NCBI GenBank assembly: GCA_017554445.1
Contig: JAFZIJ010000196.1
Coordinates: 1 to 64,000 of the forward strand
Reading direction: 5' to 3'
Source: Victivallales bacterium
Lineage (GTDB): Bacteria > Verrucomicrobiota > Lentisphaeria > Oligosphaerales > Oligosphaeraceae
DNA: 64,000 bases
Shown: positions 25,113-32,371 of the stretch, in pieces
How positions within the stretch are numbered: the first letter of the stretch is position 1
How the letters are laid out: each line of letters begins with the position of its first letter
Made by a program: the position numbers and the translations under genes
The notes under the pieces: model-generated
What the model was told of the DNA's origin: nothing
The model's database searches: none
The model's input: the letters and a program-made list of their open reading frames with translations, nothing else

Positions 25113-26973
25113 TGACGTATTCTCCGTTTTCGTCGATGATGGTGGCGGTCACGAAAATGAGCAGATTCGTCGGCTCGTTTGTCTTGGACGTGTGGGTGAA
25201 GAGACGGCCGATGAACGGAATGTCGCCCAAGAACGGAATCTTATGGACTTCGTTGGTTTCACGGTTTTCGACCATGCCGCCGAGGATGACGGTTTCGCCG
25301 CTGTTGATGGAGACGGCGGTGGCGATGGTCTGTTCATGTGTACGCGGCAGGAGGATGTTCGTGTCAACAATGGAGGTCACTTTGTTTTCCGTGACGGTTT
25401 TGGTGGCGGCATAATCTTCCCACTGGACGAAATTAACGATTTCCGGCTTGAGGCCGAGGAGGATGGTGCGGTTGTCCTCTCCGACGCTTGGAACAACATC
25501 GAAAGTGATACCAAGGGGAAGGGCGGTCGGCTTGCCGGAGGGGACGAGTACCTGCTCTTTCCCCTTGTCGCCACGGTCTACAGTCTGAAGGCCATATTCT
25601 TCGAAATAAACCATTTTATCGCCTTTACGGATACGGGCCGTGCGGTTGTTGAGGGCCGTAATGCGCGGTGCACTCAAGGTGACGGTGGAGGCTTTCTTCT
25701 CCAAAGCGCTGATGAGCACGTCAAAACTGCGGTTGCCGAGGATACCGCTGATAGTTAGAGCACCGAGGCCTTCGGCATTATCCGCTGTCAGAATACCGAG
25801 CTTCGTGAAGAAATCGCTGAGATTGCCGTTCTCTTGATTCTTGGCGGGGATGTTCTTGCCGGTCTTGCCGCCGTTGTAGTGGGTCAGTTCGACGCCGACG
25901 TCATGCAAATCCGCTTCACTGACGGTGAGGAATTTCGCCTCGATGAGCACTTGTTTGGGCGGCTTACTGAACGTCGCGACGATTTTCTCCACTTCGCGGA
26001 TGTTCGAAAGCGTGTCGCGGACAAGCAGGACATTGCGTTGCGGGAAAAGGTTGTAGGATCCGCCGGTGGTGGATTTTTCAAAGAACGCCTTGAGAGCGGT
26101 ATCCAAATCCGTATCGGTTTCCTTTGTGCTTTCGAAAGCGGCCTTTGCGGCGGCCGCAACACCGATACCTTCCGGGATGTTCGGGATGACACCCTGTCGC
26201 AGCGGGATGATTTTGGTCATGAGCTGCGGCCCTTCGGCGGGTTTCGCAAGCTTGGTGATCCAGATGATGTTTTCACGGATGTTGAAATTGACGGCCAATG
26301 TGTGTGAAAGGTAGTCGAAGATTTCGCGGAGTGGAACGTCCTTGAAATTGGCGGAGAATGTCGCGCCTTTGAGGACTTCGTCATTGAAAATGACGTTTAC
26401 GGGATCGGCCATGTTAAGGCCTTCCAGATCACGCAACTGCATGGTGAATTCGGCGAGCGACATGCCGGTCACCTTCATGGAAATGGTCTTATCCAGCAGT
26501 TTTTCAAGGGAGTTCAGTTCTTCGTTTTTCTCTTCATGGTTGATTTCACGAATCTTGTTGTAGCTTTTGGGCAGTTGGAGGCCCGTAATTGATTCGTTGA
26601 GGATGGTCTTCTGGTCGATGGCGAGATCCGTCTTGCTGAGAGTGAGCTTACGGGCCAAGTCGATCAGTTCCTGCAAATCATCCAGCTCGGTCTTGTATTC
26701 CGTAAACTGACGTAACTGATCAAGATAATTTTCCGCTTCGACGAATTTGTGTTCGCCAACAAGCGTACGGATGTTTTCAAACGCTTTCAGTATCTCCTCC
26801 CGTAGCTGGCGTTTGTTCGCCTCTTTCTGGAGACGTTCCATTTCCGTGAGGTTGCGGAGCGTCATTTCGTCTTCCAGAAGGGAGGAACGGTGGAAGAGGG
26901 AGCATGACACCAGCAGTCCGCAGCATATCGCCGCCATGAATGTCGTTTGTACTATTTTCATGATGTTTTCCAT
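25099..26973 (-). CDS. secretin lipoprotein (GspD/PilQ family)
   Basis: A 624-residue outer-membrane secretin. The N-terminus has a lipoprotein signal (GLLVSC, Cys24). A coiled region rich in Leu, Glu and Lys (about 30-130) comes next, then a STN/N0-like domain (about 165-255), a secretin N domain, and the secretin pore domain (about 345-610). The pore domain has the signature INSGETVILGGMVENRET followed by IPFLGDIPFIGRLF and LLIFVTATI. These proteins form the ring through which pili or exoproteins pass. It is the first gene of the four-gene minus-strand cluster and overlaps the next by 14 bp. No major pilin, ATPase or GspF gene lies nearby. Confidence 0.88.
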   Translation of the reverse strand: MENIMKIVQTTFMAAICCGLLVSCSLFHRSSLLEDEMTLRNLTEMERLQKEANKRQLREEILKAFENIRTLVGEHKFVEAENYLDQLRQFTEYKTELDDLQELIDLARKLTLSKTDLAIDQKTILNESITGLQLPKSYNKIREINHEEKNEELNSLEKLLDKTISMKVTGMSLAEFTMQLRDLEGLNMADPVNVIFNDEVLKGATFSANFKDVPLREIFDYLSHTLAVNFNIRENIIWITKLAKPAEGPQLMTKIIPLRQGVIPNIPEGIGVAAAAKAAFESTKETDTDLDTALKAFFEKSTTGGSYNLFPQRNVLLVRDTLSNIREVEKIVATFSKPPKQVLIEAKFLTVSEADLHDVGVELTHYNGGKTGKNIPAKNQENGNLSDFFTKLGILTADNAEGLGALTISGILGNRSFDVLISALEKKASTVTLSAPRITALNNRTARIRKGDKMVYFEEYGLQTVDRGDKGKEQVLVPSGKPTALPLGITFDVVPSVGEDNRTILLGLKPEIVNFVQWEDYAATKTVTENKVTSIVDTNILLPRTHEQTIATAVSINSGETVILGGMVENRETNEVHKIPFLGDIPFIGRLFTHTSKTNEPTNLLIFVTATIIDENGEYVIAKP

Positions 26974-26994
26974 TTTATTCCATCTTGCTCTCTC

Positions 26995-27025
26995 ATCATA
27001 TAAAAAACGAATGGAAATAAGTCAA
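26995..27025 (-). promoter_or_regulatory. possible promoter of the secretin/PilM cluster
   Basis: On the minus strand, TTGACT (27025-27020) and TATGAT (27000-26995) are separated by a long 19-bp spacer, 21 bp before the secretin start. A weak prediction. Confidence 0.3.
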
Positions 27026-27212
27026 TATTTGTCAAAAGGCATCTATATGCAAACACATCGTCTCTTGTCTTCTTCTTGCGTCTATTGCGTAATGGTGCTT
27101 GTATCACGCTATTTGACATCAGATGCGAGACGCGAGCAAAAGACGTCAGATGACAAGACGATGTTTTTTACTTGATGTTGCCGTTTGTGCTTTTTAGCTT
27201 TTAGCCATGAGC

Positions 27213-27236
27213 ATAATCGCCGTTTGCGGCGATTAT
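27213..27236. repeat. perfect inverted repeat at the esterase stop codon
   Basis: ATAATCGCCG and CGGCGATTAT are separated by TTTG. The TAA stop of the esterase gene (27233-27235, minus strand) lies in one arm. No T-run follows, so it is not a classical terminator. A 7-bp-like repeat (TTTTAGC) lies just beyond, at about 27191-27204. Confidence 0.7.
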
Positions 27237-28528
27237 CGGACGCCTTCGCGTTCCCATGCGCCTAGATCGCGGTAGAACTGCCCGAAGCAAGAATGCGTCA
27301 TGCCTATGCCGTGCACGATCTTCTTGTCCTGCACAGGGATGTTGTTGTAGGCGGCGTAAACGGCGCAAGGGGCGCAGGTTGTGTCCGAAAAACCGACGGC
27401 GACACGGACGGGGCATTGGATGCGAGCCGCAAAATTGGCACCGTCGAAATAGGGGGCGTTCTTCTCAGCAGAGGCTTTCGCTTCGGCGGACGGCTGGCTT
27501 TCGATGATGCGCGGCCATCCGCTTTGGCGGCCTTTCAGATACCCCATGGTGTCCGTGATGGCAGGAACGTAGAAGACGGCGCGGGTGAAATGGTGGTTGA
27601 GGCCTGTGAGATAGAAGCCGAAGCCACCGCCTTGGCTCGTTCCTGAATAGGTGAAATCACGCAAATCGACGTAAGGCTGCTTCGCGAGCCAGTTGACGGC
27701 GCGGTTGATGCCGAGCAACGGTGCGTAGAAGAAATATTCTTCACGGGAAACCGCGATGCCTGCAGTGGAATAGTTCGTGCGATATTTCTCGCGGAGGCGT
27801 TTGTTCATTTCATCGTAGGCTTTCTTATGTTCTTCGACATTGAAGATCGGCTCGTAGTCATAGACGCAGATGAACATCTTGACGGCTTTGTCTTCGCCGC
27901 CCATGTTGTTCGTCCAACCGCCGTTGCCTGCCGCGGGCACGCTGAAGCGAACAGGATATTTCTTTTCCGCCGAGGCATCCTTCGGAACGGAGAGATAGCC
28001 ATAAACGCGACGGTTGTTGGCGGTCGCGAAACTGATTCTCCAGAAATTGAAGGCTCCTTGCGAACGTTCTGGCAGAAGTACTTGCTGCATATCTTCTGGA
28101 ATCGTTTCGTCAAGTTTCTTGACGGCATTGGCCCAGAAAGCGTCAAAATCCTGCGGAGATGGGCTGCCTTTTTCGATTTTCTCCGGTTCGAAACCGACGC
28201 TCCACGAACGGGTCTGCGTGTCCTTCGCAGAGAGGCGGAGACGCAGGAAGCCCGCTTCTGGCAACGTCCCTTCCATCGTGAATGTGTCGCCATCCGCAAG
28301 ATTCCATTTTTTTCCTGTGATGACTTTCGGGCCAAAGTTATCAAGATAGGCGTCCACGACTCCCTCCGTGGGGACGGAACCATCCTTTTCCTTGACTTTG
28401 ATGGTGAAGACGGCCTTTTCGCCAAGCTTGTAGAGGCAGTCCTCATGGTCGGCGGAAATGGTGAATTCGAGCGCGAAAAGCGGCAATACGCAAGCAAAAG
28501 CAAGTATGAACGTCAGTTTTTGGGTCAT
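27233..28528 (-). CDS. exported acetylxylan esterase/cephalosporin deacetylase-like (AXE1)
   Basis: A 431-residue exported alpha/beta hydrolase. It has a signal peptide (about 1-20, ending PLFA), an N-terminal beta domain (about 20-130), and the AXE1 domain (from about 140, SPSPQDFDAFWANAVKKLDE in part). The nucleophile elbow is SGTSQGGGFG. Later elements are VAVGFSDTTCAPCAVYAAYN, with the likely catalytic Asp, and HGIGMTHSC, with the likely His. The family removes acetyl groups from xylan and other sugars. I chose the ATG at 28528, which starts the signal peptide and has AAGGA upstream. The frame extends to 28573 without support. A perfect inverted repeat (27213-27236) overlaps the stop codon. 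Confidence 0.85.
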   Translation of the reverse strand: MTQKLTFILAFACVLPLFALEFTISADHEDCLYKLGEKAVFTIKVKEKDGSVPTEGVVDAYLDNFGPKVITGKKWNLADGDTFTMEGTLPEAGFLRLRLSAKDTQTRSWSVGFEPEKIEKGSPSPQDFDAFWANAVKKLDETIPEDMQQVLLPERSQGAFNFWRISFATANNRRVYGYLSVPKDASAEKKYPVRFSVPAAGNGGWTNNMGGEDKAVKMFICVYDYEPIFNVEEHKKAYDEMNKRLREKYRTNYSTAGIAVSREEYFFYAPLLGINRAVNWLAKQPYVDLRDFTYSGTSQGGGFGFYLTGLNHHFTRAVFYVPAITDTMGYLKGRQSGWPRIIESQPSAEAKASAEKNAPYFDGANFAARIQCPVRVAVGFSDTTCAPCAVYAAYNNIPVQDKKIVHGIGMTHSCFGQFYRDLGAWEREGVR

Positions 28529-28746
28529 TGTGGTTCCTTTTAAATCATCGGCTTGTAAAACAATGTTTTGCAAAAACTATATTCTGAAATTGCAAAAGGC
28601 AATTCAGAAGGGTAAATTTTTAGGCATAATTTAATATAAAGGAAAGAAAGAGCTTTTCAGAAGGCCGCTGCTTGGAAAAGTCCGGCAAGCTTTTGGATGG
28701 CTGTTTTGATGATTTGTTCCCTAGAAAAGCAAAAATAGAGAAGACC

Positions 28747-29856
28747 ATGTCGGACACGGTTGTTTTGAAAAATGGCGATTTTTTCACATTGGCGGACATG
28801 CCGAATGAACTGACGGCGCAAGTCCCGAAAGGCGGCAAGATCCGTTTTATGCTGGAAGAGTCTGGAAATGAATGGACTGCTGATTTCAATCGAAACGAAT
28901 GCGACCTGTCGTTGGAACATCGCACAGGCGACGGGGCGGTGACTGGCCGCGCCGTCGTGGAAGTCGCCAGCCATGTGCAGACGCCTGCGAGAATTGAATT
29001 GGCATACGGTTCATCTGCTGACAAACATGTCCGTCTGCTGGTATATACTGTCGGTGAACAGCAGTCCGTTTCGCCACTCTATCCGCGGACGCCTGTTTTC
29101 AATATGCTGATTGCGGCCTGTCGGAAACGCGGCGTCGTGCTGAGTGACTGGCATATCCACATCCGCGGCGGCATGACGCCACAATTGGCGGCGGAACGTG
29201 AAGCAGACTGCGGCATCCGTTCCACCGCCATGGAGAACCATGGTCGTGAATGGGAAATCTATGACAATGAAAAACTTAAAGCGTTTGCTAGCAGGGCGAA
29301 AGCCGTGTCCGTCAACGGCCATCAACTGCCGACTGGCATTCAAGTGAACGATCGTGATTGGTTCCGTCAAATCGATTCGGAGACACGGGCTTGTTTCGAT
29401 TACATTCTGGCGGACACGATGATCATGGGCAAGTTGCCGTCCGGTCGCGACAACCGCCTGTGGCTCGATCAAAAAATCGATGATGTAAGTGCTTGGATGG
29501 CAGCCTATACGCAACATACGCTAAGGATTCTTGGCGAGCCGATTTCGATTCTTGCGAATCCGACATATCTGCCGAAGGAAGTGGCGGATGGCTACGACGA
29601 ATTATGGACGGATGAACGAATGAAGGCGGTTATCGGCCTGGCCGTCGAGAAAGGCGTCGCGTTGGAAATACAGGCGGGATCGCCGTTCCCGCGGCCAAAG
29701 TTCCTGAAGATGGCGAAAGCGATGGGCGCGAAATTTTCCTTCGGCACGAACAATTTCGATCCGACTCCGAAGGATTTGTCGCGTTGGCTGGAGACCATCG
29801 AATGGCTGGACATGACGGCGGATGATGTGTGGACGCCATCCAATCTACGACGTTGA
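28747..29856 (+). CDS. PHP-domain metal-dependent hydrolase-like protein
   Basis: A 369-residue protein, probably cytoplasmic. Residues 1-120 form a beta-rich N-terminal domain. The rest looks like a PHP-type metal-dependent TIM barrel: SDWHIHIRGG (first metal motif), a middle YILADTMIMG, SILANPTYLP, and late GVALEIQAGSPFPR and FSFGTNNFD. The PHP fold usually hydrolyses phosphoesters with two or three metal ions. Which substrate is used here is not visible. The start at 28747 (ATG with GAGAAG upstream) fits better than the ATG at 28672. The downstream neighbour is a separate AT-rich module. Confidence 0.65.
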   Translation: MSDTVVLKNGDFFTLADMPNELTAQVPKGGKIRFMLEESGNEWTADFNRNECDLSLEHRTGDGAVTGRAVVEVASHVQTPARIELAYGSSADKHVRLLVYTVGEQQSVSPLYPRTPVFNMLIAACRKRGVVLSDWHIHIRGGMTPQLAAEREADCGIRSTAMENHGREWEIYDNEKLKAFASRAKAVSVNGHQLPTGIQVNDRDWFRQIDSETRACFDYILADTMIMGKLPSGRDNRLWLDQKIDDVSAWMAAYTQHTLRILGEPISILANPTYLPKEVADGYDELWTDERMKAVIGLAVEKGVALEIQAGSPFPRPKFLKMAKAMGAKFSFGTNNFDPTPKDLSRWLETIEWLDMTADDVWTPSNLRR

Positions 29857-29921
29857 TGCCGAAAGGAATAACAATTAAAAGGAAATACCATGCAGAAAAT
29901 ACTTTTCGTTGCGAAAACATC

Positions 29922-29949
29922 TTGGCATTTTACATTAATCTAATATAGT
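29922..29949 (+). promoter_or_regulatory. sigma-70-type promoter of the DUF3791/DUF3990 unit
   Basis: TTGGCA at 29922-29927 and TATAGT at 29944-29949, with a 16-bp spacer, lie 50 bp before the first gene of the unit. Each box matches the consensus at five of six positions. Confidence 0.6.
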
Positions 29950-29999
29950 ATTTAGTGCTTCCATGTGAGAACTACTGACTGTATGGATTTGTCGATGAT

Positions 30000-30221
30000 A
30001 TGACCAAAGAGACTAAAATAACGGAATTTATTGTTTTCTGCATCGAAATGATGGCGGAGAAGCATGGCATTTCCGGACGGCGTGTGACCGAATGTTTTGA
30101 AACTGCTGGTGTCATCGACTATCTGTCTAATGGCTACCAGACATTGCATGCCATGGGAAAGGAATGGCTGATGGCGGATATTGAAAAATATCTTGAAAAC
30201 AGAGGGATAAGGGAGATATGA
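30000..30221 (+). CDS. DUF3791-type small protein (putative antitoxin-like partner)
   Basis: A 73-residue, helix-rich protein with a DUF3791-like pattern: FIVFCIEMMAEKHGISG, then TAGVIDYLSNGYQTLHAMG and a tail WLMADIEKYLENRG. Its function is not known. It is the first gene of a three-gene unit in which each gene overlaps the next by four bases (ATGA), and it has its own promoter at 29922. There is no clear ribosome-binding site before its ATG. DUF3791 genes commonly neighbour DUF3990 genes in gut bacteria (from memory). Base composition is more AT-rich than the flanking genes, which suggests recent acquisition. Confidence 0.65.
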   Translation: MTKETKITEFIVFCIEMMAEKHGISGRRVTECFETAGVIDYLSNGYQTLHAMGKEWLMADIEKYLENRGIREI

Positions 30222-30715
30222 TTCTGTATCATGGAAGCATGGTTGTGGTTGATAAGCCGCGCATTATCGCGCGTGCAGATGGTCGTGGCGCAGATTTTGG
30301 CGTCGGTTTCTACACGACTTCTTCATACGAACAAGCTGTCAGATGGGTTCATATCCGTCAGCAGAATCTCGCCATGACGACTTCAGGCTTTGTTTCACAT
30401 TTTGAAGTGCCTGATAATCTATTGAAATTGCCTGATTTGCTTGTGCGTCGATTCATGCATGCAAGCCGTGCTTGGCTTCATTTTGTCCATGAAAACCGTA
30501 GCAATCCTCAGTTCGAGCATTCATACGATATTGTCAAAGGGCCAGTTGCCAATGATCGTGTATATGCGACATTGACTCTATGGGAAGGCGGATTCTATGA
30601 TGAAGAACAGACCATCAGGCAATTGAAGACTTTCAAACTAGTTGACCAGTATCTTTTCCATACGGACAAGGCTCTTGCCTATTTGCGTTTTCTCAAGGCG
30701 GAGGAAATCCGATGA
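30218..30715 (+). CDS. DUF3990 protein, likely ADP-ribosyltransferase-fold
   Basis: A 165-residue protein with the DUF3990 layout. It starts LYHGS with His5. FGVGFYTTSSYEQAVRW follows (residues 27-43, with Tyr32), and it ends DQYLFHTDKALAYLRFL. I recall this family being placed in the ADP-ribosyltransferase clan. His in the first strand and Tyr in the second fit the H-Y type of that fold. I cannot assign the third catalytic residue. A strong AGGGAGAT lies just before the ATG. The gene overlaps both neighbours by four bases and is flanked by two DUF3791-like proteins, so it may be an enzyme (toxin or modifier) controlled by them. No signal peptide is seen. Confidence 0.72.
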   Translation: MILYHGSMVVVDKPRIIARADGRGADFGVGFYTTSSYEQAVRWVHIRQQNLAMTTSGFVSHFEVPDNLLKLPDLLVRRFMHASRAWLHFVHENRSNPQFEHSYDIVKGPVANDRVYATLTLWEGGFYDEEQTIRQLKTFKLVDQYLFHTDKALAYLRFLKAEEIR

Positions 30716-30942
30716 AGCTCCCGAAAATCACACAGCAAAATTTCCGCATGCTTCTTCCTGCGAAAATCGCCATGACGGTTGAGATGATAGCAAAGCATGA
30801 GCAAATCATGCCTATTACCGCCATGGTGAATTTCTACCATTCCCGCACATATTCCAGTCTTGAGAAGGAGGCGACCAAATTCTGGTGGATGAGTCCGCTC
30901 CAGCTTTTCCGTGAATATGAACTCGAAATGGAGGACGTTTGA
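30712..30942 (+). CDS. second DUF3791-like small protein
   Basis: A 76-residue protein that resembles the first gene of the unit in outline: an amphipathic N-terminal helix with VEMIAKHEQIM, then a middle FYHSRTYSSLEKEATKFWW and an acidic tail. It may bind DUF3990. Its start has GGAGG seven bases upstream and overlaps the DUF3990 stop (ATGA). It is the last gene of the unit. A noncoding region of about 380 bp, full of repeats, follows. Confidence 0.6.
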   Translation: MKLPKITQQNFRMLLPAKIAMTVEMIAKHEQIMPITAMVNFYHSRTYSSLEKEATKFWWMSPLQLFREYELEMEDV

Positions 30943-30975
30943 TTTTTGGGGGCAAACACGTAGGCGGGACGCAAA

Positions 30976-31152
30976 TACTCCTGACTTTAGTTCCCGCCAC
31001 CGCCATGCCCGTGGGGGGAAAAACACGGTTGAAGTCCTGCCACCGCTACGCGGTTCTGAATGTAAATTCCATGTCACCCGTGGGTTTCGTTCGCTCCTTC
31101 GGCGCTCTCTTCACCCACTTCCTGCGCCCCCATGGGGCTTAAATTAGGAGTA
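30976..31152. mobile_element. 177-bp noncoding element with imperfect terminal inverted repeats (MITE-like)
   Basis: TACTCCTGACTTTAGTTCCC at the left end pairs imperfectly with GGGGCTTAAATTAGGAGTA at the right end. The outer seven bases match perfectly. The interior is GC-rich and has no credible gene; the open frames lack ribosome-binding sites. No target-site duplication is obvious. It could be a non-autonomous mobile element or a structured RNA. Confidence 0.4.
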
Positions 31153-31173
31153 CCCCGCAGGCGGGACGCAGGC

Positions 31174-31324
31174 AGGACCATCAACGGCGGGACGCCGTCG
31201 TTACCATCGGCGGGACGTACGCAGGACCATCAACGGCGGGACGCCGTCGTTACCATCGGCGGGACGTACGCAGGACCATCAACGGCGGGACGCCGTCGTT
31301 ACCATCGGCAGGACGCCGTCGTTA
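31174..31324. repeat. 49-bp tandem repeat, three copies plus a partial, reaching the stop codon of the next gene
   Basis: Units start at 31174, 31223 and 31272 and are nearly identical. Each unit contains the 14-nt word GGACGCCGTCGTTA (minus strand TAACGACGGCGTCC) at 31190, 31239 and 31288, and a final word lies at 31311-31324, ending exactly with the TAA stop (31322-31324) of the minus-strand oxidoreductase. There are no unique spacers, so it is not CRISPR. Confidence 0.9.
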
Positions 31325-32344
31325 CTCAACGATTAGCTTGAGGCCGTCGATGCGTACCGGACGGCCGAATTCCGCGCTTTTGCGGATGGCGATGCAGGTC
31401 AGATGGGCGTTGACGGCGGAGCGGATGTTGTTCGGTGATTCTTTGTCCTCCTGGATGCATTCCACGAAATGCGATATCATCGCTGGGAAGGGATGGTCAT
31501 AGACGTCGCCCGATTTCTTGACACCCGTGTCCAACGTGAAAAAGTCCTTCTGGCCTTCGAAACGCTTCAGGTAGAAACGGTCGTTGACGATGGTGCCTTT
31601 TTCGCCTAAGATGCTGGTGTTCGCCATGTAAGGCGTTGTGCCGACAAGCGAGCAGGAGAAGACGCCGATGGCGCCGTTGGAGAATTGGACTTGCGCTGTT
31701 TCAACGGGCGGATATTCATAGTAGTTTCCAACCATCGCCGCCTGCGCGGAGACGCGGGTGATGTCCGCTCCGATGATGTGTCGGACCATATCGACGGAAT
31801 GGCAGCCCGCCAGAATGAAAGCGCCGCCCGTCTGTTCGGCATGCTTCATCCAGCCTTTGCGTTCACGGCCGAACCAGTAGTCGGTATTCGCCATGAAAAC
31901 TTTGCCGAGTTCGCCTTCGGCGACGAGCCGCCGTTGTAGTTGGACGAGCGGGTTGAACCGCAGGATGAACGCCACAAGTGTATGGACATGAGATGTTTTC
32001 GCTGTTTCGACAAGACGTGGGATGTCCTCTTCGCAAATGGCGATGGGCTTCTCCAGAAAGACATGCTTGCCTGCCTTCATGGCGAGAATGGCCTCCTCCG
32101 CATGCTGGCAGTTCGGCGTGCAGATGGAAACGATGTCGATACGGTCGTCGTTGAGGATGTCGTTGAAATCCGTCGTGGCGCGGCAGTCCAGACCGAATTC
32201 CGCCTGTTTGGCTTGGACGCTTTCAAGACGTCGGCTGCCGAGCGTAACGACTTCGCAGGCAGGATGTTTCATATAGGCGTTGATATGGCCGCTGGCCACC
32301 CAGCCGCAACCCCAGACCGCACAACCGAATTTACCGTTTTTCAT
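31322..32344 (-). CDS. Gfo/Idh/MocA family oxidoreductase
   Basis: A 340-residue NAD(P)-dependent sugar or inositol-type dehydrogenase. The Rossmann motif is complete (VWGCGWVASGHINAY near residues 9-24). The dinucleotide motif FLEKPIAI follows at about 94-101, and the substrate-domain motif GGAFILAGCHSVDMVRHIIG includes the catalytic His. The length is usual. It lies next to, and on the same strand as, the WYL regulator gene (27 bp downstream of it), which faces a DUF4838 protein. These genes may act together on a sugar. The stop codon is the start of a 14-nt repeat word. Confidence 0.92.
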   Translation of the reverse strand: MKNGKFGCAVWGCGWVASGHINAYMKHPACEVVTLGSRRLESVQAKQAEFGLDCRATTDFNDILNDDRIDIVSICTPNCQHAEEAILAMKAGKHVFLEKPIAICEEDIPRLVETAKTSHVHTLVAFILRFNPLVQLQRRLVAEGELGKVFMANTDYWFGRERKGWMKHAEQTGGAFILAGCHSVDMVRHIIGADITRVSAQAAMVGNYYEYPPVETAQVQFSNGAIGVFSCSLVGTTPYMANTSILGEKGTIVNDRFYLKRFEGQKDFFTLDTGVKKSGDVYDHPFPAMISHFVECIQEDKESPNNIRSAVNAHLTCIAIRKSAEFGRPVRIDGLKLIVE

Positions 32345-32371
32345 GATGTTTCTCCATTTTTTTATTTATAA

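Noticed and set aside
27213-27236. Classical terminator of the esterase gene
   Set aside because: The stem is perfect but contains the stop codon and no T-run follows on the minus strand.
30939-31142. Small open frames after the DUF3990 unit
   Set aside because: No ribosome-binding site, no family pattern; the sequence fits a noncoding element with inverted ends.
31174-31324. CRISPR array
   Set aside because: The 49-bp repeats are contiguous and have no unique spacers, and no cas genes are present.
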